Below, piece after piece: positions 24,319 through 31,835 of a DNA stretch of 31,835 bases. The notes beneath the pieces are model-generated. The model did not search any database, was not told where the DNA came from, and worked only from the letters and a program-made list of their open reading frames with translations. The position numbers and the translations under genes are program-made. This stretch comes from Saccoglossus kowalevskii (lineage: Eukaryota; Hemichordata; Enteropneusta; Harrimaniidae), in the NCBI RefSeq assembly GCF_000003605.2, contig NW_003143795.1, positions 453,292 to 485,126 of the forward strand, read 5' to 3'. Position 1 is the first letter of the stretch; the number at the start of each line of letters is the position of its first letter.

Positions 24319-24743
24319 GATGTTTGCTTGCATTTACAGGCCAGAGATCTGATGCATGCTTGCATTTACAGGCCAGAGATCTGATGCATGCTTGCATTTA
24401 CAGGCCAGAGATCTGATGCATGCTTGCATTTACAGGCCAGAGATCTGATGCATGCTTGCATTTACAGGCCAGAGATCTGATGCATGCTTGCATTTACAGG
24501 CCAGAGATCTGATGCATGCTTGCATTTACAGGCCAGAGATCTGATGCATGCTTGCATTTACAGGCCAGAGATCTGATGCATGCTTGCATTTACAGGCCAG
24601 AGATCTGATGCATGCTTGCATTTACAGGCCAGAGATCTGATGCATGCTTGCATTTACAGGCCAGAGATCTGATGCATGCTTGCATTTACAGGCCAGAGAT
24701 CTGATGCATGCTTGCATTTACAGGCCAGAGATCTGATGCATGC
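24319..24743 (+). repeat. Highly uniform 32-bp tandem array, about 13 copies
   Basis: The core CATTTACAGGCCAGAGATCT recurs every 32 bp, starting at 24331 and for the last time at 24715. The 13 cores and their junctions appear identical to each other; only the left edge (GATGTTTGC) and right exit (GCATGCAATC) differ. Each junction holds TGCATG, GCATGC and ATGCAT, and each unit holds AGATCT. Because 32 is not a multiple of 3, every + frame meets a TGA once per 96 nt; the - strand frame I followed also meets a stop, so the array is not a protein repeat. The lack of divergence points to recent expansion or homogenisation. Confidence 0.97.
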
Positions 24744-25537
24744 AATCTCTAGCTACAAGAACATCAATGGCCTGTTTGGGGTTGAGGTTCCAGTAAACGT
24801 CCGTAGCCCGTTCACTAGACCCTCAAGCCTGGTCGTTAACTACTGTTTGCGCCCCAGTTGCCGTATTTCAACAAAGTAATACTGTGAATTTGGCGAGTTC
24901 CAGGTGGTTTTTCTGCAGCCCCATCGTCATAACAGCATACGTGTCTATGTAACTTCCATATAGGTCAATGACCTGTAGAAAACGCACCAAATTCATGTAT
25001 GTATCATAGTGAACTACATGTTGCATTCAAATATTCAGTAATTACCATGCATGAAGCTCATTAGTTCACATCACGGGGTGTGTGTTTCAAAAAGTGTCCC
25101 ATTTTCAAATACATGTAGGAAAGTTTTACTCTCTCAGATCATGTCAGATCATATCATGTTGAGAAAAAAAAAAAAATGTGAACTGGGACCATTTGGAACA
25201 AAGAAAGAGAATTTTGTAGAGAAAGAGAAAACTGGGACTGTTTAAAACAAAGGACACAAGTTTCTTGTAAACAGGCATTGTTGTAAATGGAGACAGCTTG
25301 AAGTTAATGCTAACGGAGGGTACTGAACAAAAATGTTACTATCAATGTTTAGTAGACTAGTAGAACAATATAGACGAGCTACAAGGAAGTATCTAAAATC
25401 TGTATGAGAAGCTGCATCCCTACCGGGGTGTCACATCCATTCTTTTTGAACAATTGAGAACCAAAAATTCACAATTCCTCATGTGTATCTGCTCTAATAG
25501 AAGCCTGTATCTCGTTTGTTGCATTGTATCATTTTAA

Positions 25538-25555
25538 TAGAAGCCGTGGCTTCTA
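25538..25555. repeat. 8-bp-arm palindrome
   Basis: TAGAAGCC and GGCTTCTA flank a GT centre. A second TAATAGAAGCC occurs just upstream near 25497, so part of the left arm is also directly repeated. Confidence 0.6.
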
Positions 25556-28500
25556 ATGCATATTGTACTGTATTATCACTACAGTATTTGCTCTAGAATT
25601 TTAGAAGTGTAACTCTAAGAGAGCATGCAAAACTAACAATTTACACTCACTTTTGACTAGACACAGCTCTGTCATTTAAATAAGTGTATCCTCTACTATT
25701 CAGGTGCATTCTCCACAAAAAACTCAATTTACCATTTACAAACTGAATCATGAGTACAGCCTGGAATTTAACAGTTTTGAATAGTGGTGTTAGTGATCAC
25801 TTTATATAAAGGTTAAAATATTTTAAAACATATTTGAAAAATTCACTGAAAAAATTTTGAAATTCACAAATTAATCAACTGCCACTGTATATTTCATACC
25901 ATAGTTATTTAACCCTTGACCTTTAACCCATCCAACACTAAAAGTCAAATTGTTGTCATCTTTCACAAAACAAATCTGCAGAATATTTTGACATATTTTT
26001 TTGAAAAATATTGATTAGTTACTGTTATGCAAAATTATGTTATTTAGTGAAATATTAACAAATTATTAAAAATGTGCAGACAAACTTTGGTGTAAAAATG
26101 CCATTCAAAAGGTTATTATTTGAGAAAGGAAAGCTTATAGTAGTCACACTGTTCTAGAACAAGCCGCAGCATTTGATTCAATTTCAGACACATTGCTTAA
26201 ATGCCTTCAAGCATGGCTCCATTTTTGAAAACTCTGCATTCATGATTCGTGTACGTAATCCAGGAACACTGATAAATGGCATATTAATTTGGCAGCAAAT
26301 ATAATTCAAATAGCTGTGAGGTAGTTTATTTTATATAAAATGTGTGATTAATCTGGTTAAAATAAATGAAATTGATGTATATATTACATAATCGTTTCTG
26401 CCAGCTGGCAACAATCTGGTGTGTGGCGATATCTGCTAAATTCAATATTGTTACAAAGCAACACATGTGATCAGAGCAGATGTATAAACTTCTAATACAA
26501 TGGAAAGAATAATTCAATTCCAGTATTAAAATCAAAAAAGTCCCAAAATATTTATAGTAATACAACCTTCTGCTTGTTGTTCATTGGTTGAAGCGTATTC
26601 AAAGATGCGTATGATTGGCCCAAATCTGCATTATCATAAATGGTATCCCATAGCAATGATGATTGCGATGTAACCTAGGATAAAAGGTAGACCACAGATA
26701 GTAGAATCAAATATACTTCTACATTTTACCTTTAAATTCATTGTTCCTATGTTTTATTATGACTAGTATCTTGTAAAAAAGATACATTTTCCCCTCAGGG
26801 GGTATTATTATTCGTAACCTGCACCCGTAATACAGCTGTCTTTCAGTTTGCCTGTTAGGGTCACCAATTTGAAATCATGGGTGGGTGCAAGAGTGTGACC
26901 AGTGCAAATTTTTTTTCGCATTGTCTTATATTTATATTTTTTCTTGAATATGTCAACATGTTTTCCTTGCAACACTTTTCATGCAAAATATTTTTTTTTC
27001 TGTGTAAAGCTTGCATATTTTTTTTTTTAAAAACAAATCTCTCGCCTCCACCCAATTATTTCAAATGGGTGACCCATTATTTCTACCAATTGACATTGGA
27101 CTCTGCATTTTCAACAGATGTGAATAATTCAAAAGATTAATATTGCATGCTACAATCACCTCATGATTCATACTGACCATTTGATACACTGAGTCACTGT
27201 CATTCGTTAGAACAATTGAGAATTTCAAATTACAATTTTGTTTATCTCACAGTGAATGAAATTTAATAATAAATACTATACCCAAATCTGAGGATGTTGC
27301 TATGGAAATCTGAATTTATATATACTGGTAGATGAAAATTACAGGAGTAAAATGCAAATTAATTTGTATATTTAAATGATACACTGTACTGTAGAAATTA
27401 TATAGTTATGTTGGGGTCATCCTAATTGAAATCCAGTGTACATATAGGCTCTAATTTTTCTTTTTCCATATTTTATTTATTGCTATTTTCTACCTTTTTT
27501 TTGGTTTTATTTGCCGTTCTTAATTTTTTTCATACATTGTATCTCGGTAGTTAAGGCGACCAAAATATGGTATATGAAAAACTTGTTAACAGTCAGTAAA
27601 ACAAAAAAGATAGTAATATAATAATTATGTATATAATAATAAAAATAAATAAAATATGAAAATAAAAAAAAAATGGAGACTATACCCACATTGGATTTCA
27701 ATCATTGAATTGCATTGGTGTCAACAGCGTGAAATATTGAAATATGATAAAAATTGATAATTACATCCAGAGTGGAACAGTTCGCATTTTTCTGACGTCA
27801 AGACGATGACACAAGGGGTTTACCATTATAAAACATTTCACTTAGTGTTGCTGCATTTATTATTGCTTTTCTATTTCAAATACATATATATATTTTTAAG
27901 CGACTTTTCCTGTAGATTTTTTAAAAAATTGTCTGTGAAGATTCTACCCAACTTTAACCTCCTCCACTTTCTATTGGTCATCTCCTAAATACCATGGACT
28001 AGTACTTGAATTGATTCAGCTGACATTAATAGGGTTGTTGTTTAACTGTATGTAAACAAATTCCCACATTTGTGACATAGAACCACAGTTGATTAAATGC
28101 CGCACTCTGATGACCTACAGTGATCTACTTTGGTGTCAATGGCTTGAAAAATAACTACCGTATCTACAAAGTACCCGCAAGGCTGCATCGATCTCTCTAA
28201 TCCACCATTGAGGGCATACATGCAGCCACACATGGACACCCACACACTGCCTATCATGTTCATGAGGGCGATATACCGATACTGCATTATTCTTTTGTTT
28301 TTATAGTGCATTGATTCCTAAGAGTTGAACAAGATAATTTTCTATTCAAGTGATGTCAGTAACAATCAAACTTTTAATGATGAGATGCAGCTTTTAAATA
28401 CTTTACAATCAAAACTTGCTTTATTACAATATTTTTTTTTTATAAAATGAACAAGGCCTGCTACCCAGGATGCATCTACACGAAACATTTCTCCATACTA

Positions 28501-29173
28501 TTTTTAAGAAGAGCTTCAAGAAAATTTCAGAGATCAATCTTAAGTTTATTTGATGGCTTGAATAATTAGGTAAACCAAAATCTGTAATTCTATACATTTT
28601 ATTTTTATCATGCGAAAATTAAAATAATCATATTGCAAATGAAAGTTCATATGAATATTTCTGGTTACAACTTTTCCAAGGGGGATTTGGATTATAACAC
28701 AATATAGATCCTACTTGAAGCAGATAATCTTTCCTTTGTTTAGTGCTGTTGCAAGGGACTACCATACTATAGTTATGGAGTGTGGAATTTGGTAAAATGA
28801 AATTCACATTTTATAAACAAAATAATTGTAAAAACAAAGGAAATCAGAGGCCACAACATTTTTGTATGCGACTCAAGTAATCTATACATTAACATACAAT
28901 TTTGAAGACAGACCTCTCCAGCAGTAAACAAGCTGACTCAACTTGATTTTTGAGGATTCCATTTTGAAACAGGATTCCCATAAAATCATGCACACTTCTA
29001 GTTGGAAGAAAACTGTATTTTAATCGTTGGTCCGAAATTTGTGTGTGTGAAACTAGATGACACTCTAAGGTCCTATCATAATCCAATCTATGAAAATCAC
29101 TGGCTACTTGTGAACAACTTCTTACCTCCATCTTTAATTGCATTTGATGAGACATTAAAAGAACTGCACAAAA

Positions 29174-29189
29174 AATATACCGGTATATT
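29174..29189. repeat. Perfect 16-bp palindrome
   Basis: AATATACCGGTATATT equals its own reverse complement. ACCGGTA also occurs about 100 bp away, inside the TTAA-flanked element. No function assigned. Confidence 0.75.
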
Positions 29190-29237
29190 CAATAATGCAG
29201 CTTTAAATAAATATCATCTTGATAGTCTCTGCTTGTT

Positions 29238-29497
29238 TTAACCTTTTCACCACCAGTTTCCACTTTTCATCATAAATTTACATAATACCGGTAGTCCTGT
29301 TTATAGTCTACACTTTCCTTCAGAAGATTGGGACAAAAATAGCCAAATTTTGAGTAAAAACTGAAAATTGACTCAAATTTAGTCTGTCGGCTCAAAAATT
29401 AGGGTTCATTTCCAGAAATATTGGAGAATATAAGAAAATAGTGAAGTCAAGATTGGGTGTCTTCAAGTTGTTGAAAGTCTGGTCGTGAAAAGGTTAA
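29238..29497. mobile_element. piggyBac-like MITE, 260 bp, TTAA-flanked
   Basis: The left end TTAACCTTTTCACCACCAG (29238-29256) and right end CTGGTCGTGAAAAGGTTAA (29479-29497) are inverted repeats matching at 18 of 19 positions. The outermost TTAA on both sides fits the TTAA target duplication of the piggyBac superfamily, and the repeat proper starts CCTTTTC. The interior has no transposase and no long open frame, so this would be a non-autonomous element. It lies about 105 bp beyond the TMEM223 stop. The alternative is a TA-duplicating element whose terminal repeat includes TTAA. Confidence 0.7.
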
Positions 29498-29566
29498 GAG
29501 AGAGTGGAATGGAAATTTCATCTCATCCTAAAAAGTTAATTCAAAGACTGTATTTATGCTTCAACT

Positions 29567-29572
29567 TTTATT
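29567..29572 (-). terminator. TMEM223 polyadenylation signal
   Basis: TTTATT on the + strand reads AATAAA on the - strand, about 30 nt after the TMEM223 stop. This implies a very short 3' UTR, with the transcript ending before the TTAA-flanked element. Confidence 0.6.
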
Positions 29573-29602
29573 TTACTTTAAAAAAGTTTACATTTCTCAG
29601 TT

Positions 29603-29895
29603 TTAAACCACCCTTCTCATACCAACAGTGAAATCAAATAATTTGGCATTATAAAATTTGCCTTTTTTATCTAGCAGGAAAAACAAGCTATATCTTTTGA
29701 TTTTGATTGGTAGATGAGTATCTACTTGATCTCTAGTCTGCCGACACGACATGCTTTTCACAGGTACTGTGAAGTGAAACGGCCTGCCAAAGAAACCAAA
29801 CGGCACCACTGTACAATTCTGACCTCCCCTTCTGAGAACCAGTTGGTGCACGCTTCGCCTAGAATACATCCATATCGCAGCCATGATAAGACCAC
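29603..29895 (-). CDS. TMEM223: TMEM223 exon 2 (second membrane segment, C-terminal domain)
   Basis: The acceptor on the - strand reads TTTCCTCTTTGCTAG, after which GT completes the Gly codon. The 293 nt encode GLIMAAIWMYSRRSVHQLVL through FDFTVGMRRVV and the TAA stop at 29605-29603. Similarity to the C-terminal half of TMEM223 is very clear. The frame extends upstream into the intron to 30085, but without conservation. Confidence 0.94.
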
Positions 29896-30824
29896 CTAGC
29901 AAAGAGGAAATAAACACAACCATTAGAGATTTTATTGACTGATATGTAGGTACAAGACAATCTTGCAAAGAAGAAATAGTCATTAGAAATTCCATTTCTA
30001 TCTCCACATAGCATTTTGCATCAGAAACTTTTACTAATCCTGCTACACTTTTGCCATTATATAGGGTAATGTAGACAGTAGCCACTTAGTAAGTAATTAT
30101 CAGGCCTAATATTTATATTTTCATGAAAATTATGATAACCAAACACCATATGGTTCTCACTGGAAATTCCTATTTCACAAATGCCTTTTGTGTTTGATTA
30201 TTGTTATTTTTGCAGAAACTACACATATAGACCAGATAGGTTGTCAATAATTGAGAAAGATGACGTAAAAACAGGTAAATTACCGAATCCAGCGCATCCA
30301 ACTGTTAGGCAATTTTTCCATGTAGAAGAACCCAATTCAATATTGAAACCAAAATAACTTATTTTTTTCCTCTTCTCTGGTGGCGGTCGTTTATCACCAT
30401 AAATAGACATTTCAGCATATCGCGTATCCCTCATCCCATTGTACACAACATGTGCAGCGTACAGACAAAGTATATATTGTATAACTGCGGTAATGCCGAT
30501 GACACGATAAAACACGAAATTCTTGTTTTCATACAACAATATATCTTTAACAATATTCGTATCTGGTAGACCTTGTTCCATGTTATGACGACCGTAATAA
30601 TGTCTTAAGTTCATGCGTTTCAGAAAAACGGACTGCCTGTGGGCGTTTCTTGTACACATGTGCTGAAATGCTGTCCTCAATGTTCTTGTTGTTGTGGAAG
30701 TCATTGCCAAGGTAGTGGTGAGGCTTCTCCTGCTCGAGACTGATGTCGTGCTGCAGCCATTCGTTAAGTGGAGAGTTAAACAGCTTCTAGCAGCCTTCCT
30801 CGCAAAAGATGTAATTAGATACAT
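29603..30824 (-). CDS. TMEM223: TMEM223, mitochondrial transmembrane protein, two exons
   Basis: Exon 1 is 30824-30284 and exon 2 is 29895-29603, joined across a 388-bp GT-AG intron within a Gly codon; 277 residues. Human TMEM223 is about 200 residues, is mitochondrial and has been linked to cytochrome c oxidase assembly. Matches seen: a DILLYENKNFVFYRV start to the conserved part (94-108; human has DVLLFE), membrane segment 1 (about 108-128), a basic loop with PPPEKRKK (147-154), membrane segment 2 spanning the splice site (about 172-192, TVGCAGFGGLIMAAIW), RSVHQLVLRRGGQ, FHFTVPVK, LPIKIKRYSLFFLLDKKGKF and KLFDFTVG near the C-terminus. The first 80 residues hold 13 Arg/Lys and no Asp/Glu (first acidic residue is E83), typical of a mitochondrial presequence. 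It is divergently transcribed from PPP1R21. Confidence 0.93.
30284..30824 (-). CDS. TMEM223: TMEM223 exon 1 (presequence, first membrane segment)
   Basis: 541 nt from the ATG at 30824-30822 to the donor GTAATT, leaving one base (G). The start MYLITSFARKAARSC is chosen because the frame then shows a continuous Arg/Ser/Thr-rich presequence. Internal Met residues at 41, 56, 71 and 82 are possible later starts that would shorten or remove it. An open frame past the splice site to 30219 is intron read-through. Confidence 0.88.
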
Positions 30825-30853
30825 CGCAAAGAAAATCGACAGTCAAAATGTTA

Positions 30854-30870
30854 CTAGTAGTTACTACTAG
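30854..30870. repeat. Perfect 8-bp inverted repeat in TMEM223 leader or promoter
   Basis: CTAGTAGT, T, ACTACTAG. It lies 30 bp upstream of the TMEM223 start codon and could form a compact stem near the cap or be a dimeric binding site. Confidence 0.65.
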
Positions 30871-30881
30871 GTTCCTTTCAG

Positions 30882-30891
30882 CACACGTGTG
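30882..30891. promoter_or_regulatory. Palindromic E-box CACACGTGTG
   Basis: A 10-bp perfect palindrome with core CACGTG, about 60 bp upstream of the TMEM223 start. It is a candidate site for a bHLH-zip factor of the USF/MYC/TFE class. Confidence 0.5.
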
Positions 30892-31047
30892 ATCGATAGT
30901 TACGAGTGTCACGCTACTGTAGTTTAAACTATTCGTGTATGAGTACACATGCGATGTCTGAATGTCTGTCCACCAACCGATATCAGTACAATGTTCTAGC
31001 AAAGCATGGTTGTACTGAGTATTTCAGACGACAATATCGGAACGGCG

Positions 31048-31055
31048 ACCGCCAT
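31048..31055 (-). promoter_or_regulatory. YY1-like motif, inverted
   Basis: ACCGCCAT reads ATGGCGGT on the - strand, matching the YY1 ATGGCGG core and oriented towards TMEM223. Confidence 0.45.
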
Positions 31056-31060
31056 TAAAT

Positions 31061-31076
31061 TTACCCAGCATGCTCC
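31061..31076 (+). promoter_or_regulatory. ZNF143/Staf-like motif
   Basis: TTACCCAGCATGCTCC contains CCCAGCATGC, the core of the ZNF143 (Staf) motif. It is centrally placed between the two genes. Confidence 0.55.
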
Positions 31077-31094
31077 TGTGAAAATAAATTTATT

Positions 31095-31106
31095 CAAGAT
31101 GGCTGC
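31095..31106 (+). promoter_or_regulatory. YY1-like motif, forward
   Basis: CAAGATGGCTGC closely matches the YY1 consensus AAGATGGCGGC. It lies about 105 bp before the PPP1R21 ATG, where YY1 sites often sit just downstream of the start of transcription in housekeeping genes. Confidence 0.55.
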
Positions 31107-31209
31107 CTTCTGTCGGCTGAAAAGTCGGAAGATGGAAAAACGGCAATAATAGCGAATGATCACAGAAGCTGACATTTTTTGAGATCACGATAGGTCTCGT
31201 AAGCTGAAC

Positions 31210-31263
31210 ATGATGGCTGATATGCAAGCAAAATATCAAAAACTTGCACAGGAGTACGCAAAA
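31210..31263 (+). CDS. PPP1R21: PPP1R21 (KLRAQ1) first coding exon
   Basis: ATG at 31210, immediately followed by a second ATG at 31213 with A at -3 and G at +4; either could be used. The exon encodes MMADMQAKYQKLAQEYAK and ends in phase 0 at the donor GTAAGT (31264). Human PPP1R21 begins with an almost identical segment (LQGKYQKLAQEYSK then LRAQNQVLK). PPP1R21 is a coiled-coil subunit of the FERRY complex on early endosomes and a protein phosphatase 1 regulatory partner. Only the first 27 residues are in the window. It is divergent from TMEM223. Confidence 0.9.
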
Positions 31264-31808
31264 GTAAGTAACTAGTTGATGAGCAATATCTATATGTCTC
31301 GTCGCCGATGGTCACTGCCAATGATGAATGAATGTAATATCCGTGATGTTAGTTATTGCATAATAATGGTCAATGTACTTCTTCCGACTTGTTTGTTCGG
31401 GCCAATGAAATAATTAAAAAACATACTACTTGTTTCTAAGTAAAGTTGTCTCATGTAATAAATGATGTGACTTTGTTTTGACATCAATTTATTTTAAATT
31501 AACCAAGGAAACGCCTACTTTTTGACCAGACACGCTCGAAGAAGTACGATTTCTTGGTCATGTAGGGATGGACTGTGTTCCAAATTAATAGCGAAGAGAA
31601 CAAACCACCACTAAGATGGTTATAAATTTTGTTTATGTGTTTGCTCACACTAAATGCTTCATGTTTTGCCAACTGAACATCTTAAAGTTGTCTATAGTCA
31701 CCTATGCAGTATACAATTATGTCCATTTGGTACCAAATTAACAAATATGCAAAATATTACGGTATTCAAAGGGTTTCAACTGATCAATATGATGTAATTT
31801 CCTTGCAG
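31264..31808 (+). other. PPP1R21 intron 1, 545 bp
   Basis: The donor is GTAAGT at 31264 and the acceptor is TTTCCTTGCAG ending at 31808. No internal feature was recognised. Confidence 0.88.
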
Positions 31809-31835
31809 TTGAAAGCACAGCATTCAGTGTTGAAG
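31809..31835 (+). CDS. PPP1R21: PPP1R21 second exon, cut by the window edge
   Basis: 27 nt encoding LKAQHSVLK in phase 0 with exon 1, corresponding to LRAQNQVLK of the human protein, the motif that gave the KLRAQ domain its name. The exon continues beyond the right end of the window. Confidence 0.9.

Larger units (their letters stand above)
24744..29237. other. Intergenic stretch, no gene recognised
   Basis: About 4.5 kb of A+T-rich DNA. It contains a 16-bp perfect palindrome (29174-29189), an 18-bp hairpin palindrome (25538-25555), an X-box-like variant GTTGCTATGGAAAT (27296-27309) and an extremely A+T-rich tract near 27600-27672. Open frames such as 29002-29241 do not resemble any family I know. 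Confidence 0.65.
30825..31209. promoter_or_regulatory. Bidirectional promoter of TMEM223 and PPP1R21
   Basis: The start codons of the two divergent genes are 385 bp apart, so the interval must hold both 5' UTRs and the shared promoter. No TATA box was seen at a convincing position. It contains an E-box palindrome (30882-30891), a ZNF143-like motif (about 31061-31076), two YY1-like motifs (31048-31055 inverted and 31095-31106) and an ETS-like CGGAAG (31126-31131), the typical kit of housekeeping bidirectional promoters. Confidence 0.8.

Noticed and set aside
24319-24743. CRISPR-like array
   Set aside because: The 32-bp units are contiguous and identical, with no variable spacers; the genome is animal.
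25915-25950. TTAACCCTTGACC as another piggyBac-type end
   Set aside because: No matching inverted partner with TTAA was found at a plausible distance; GTTGAAAGGGTTAA near 21852 is in the wrong position to pair with it.
29002-29241. 79-codon frame ending at the TTAA element
   Set aside because: Looks plausible as peptide, but I recognise no family; the stop is formed by the TTAA of the inserted element, and an overlapping antisense frame of similar length exists.
30787-31002. 71-codon - strand frame upstream of TMEM223
   Set aside because: It is in a different frame from TMEM223, lies in the promoter interval and has no similarity to known proteins.
1-31835. tRNA or other structured RNA genes
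   Set aside because: No A-box and B-box pair or cloverleaf was seen by eye; a covariance-model search could still find one.
1-31835. POU octamer (ATGCAAAT) cluster
   Set aside because: About five occurrences, on both strands, near 5569, 8937, 14510, 22389 and 27351; one to two are expected by chance in A+T-rich DNA, and spacing shows no pattern.

Overview
The window is animal nuclear DNA, A+T-rich (roughly two thirds by eye). Its genes have small exons with GT-AG boundaries, separated by long noncoding stretches. Three conserved metazoan genes can be read with confidence. The size, the gene order and the FOXN type suggest an invertebrate bilaterian whose FOXN2/FOXN3 ancestor had not duplicated. 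A marine deuterostome such as a hemichordate is my guess, with low confidence.

Region 1 (about 1-21,200, + strand): the 3' part of a forkhead transcription factor of the FOXN2/3 (CHES1) class. Six exons (2742-2893, 8297-8334, 13160-13237, 18097-18165, 18483-18645, 19805-20270) join in one frame and encode the last 321 residues: the end of the forkhead domain, an Asp-Ala-Ala/Met-Met motif and the conserved C-terminal block. The main forkhead exons lie upstream of the window. The introns hold microsatellites, a small minisatellite, inverted repeats and a striking set of RFX X-box-like 14-mers.

Region 2 (about 20,271-29,600): 3' UTR followed by about 8 kb without a recognisable gene. It contains a very uniform 32-bp tandem array (24,319-24,743), each unit carrying one RBFOX-type TGCATG, and a 260-bp element with inverted ends flanked by TTAA (29,238-29,497) that looks like a piggyBac-type MITE.

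Region 3 (29,567-31,835): a two-exon TMEM223 gene (mitochondrial inner-membrane protein) on the - strand, head-to-head with the start of PPP1R21 on the + strand. The 385 bp between the two start codons look like a TATA-less bidirectional promoter with ZNF143-like, YY1-like and E-box motifs. PPP1R21 runs off the right edge.

The most interesting biology is the order FOXN2/3 then PPP1R21 in the same orientation. This matches the human FOXN2-PPP1R21 neighbourhood and so looks like ancient bilaterian microsynteny, with TMEM223 lying between the two here. I found no evidence of a wholly new gene system; the less explained items are the 32-bp array, the X-box-like series and several hairpins.
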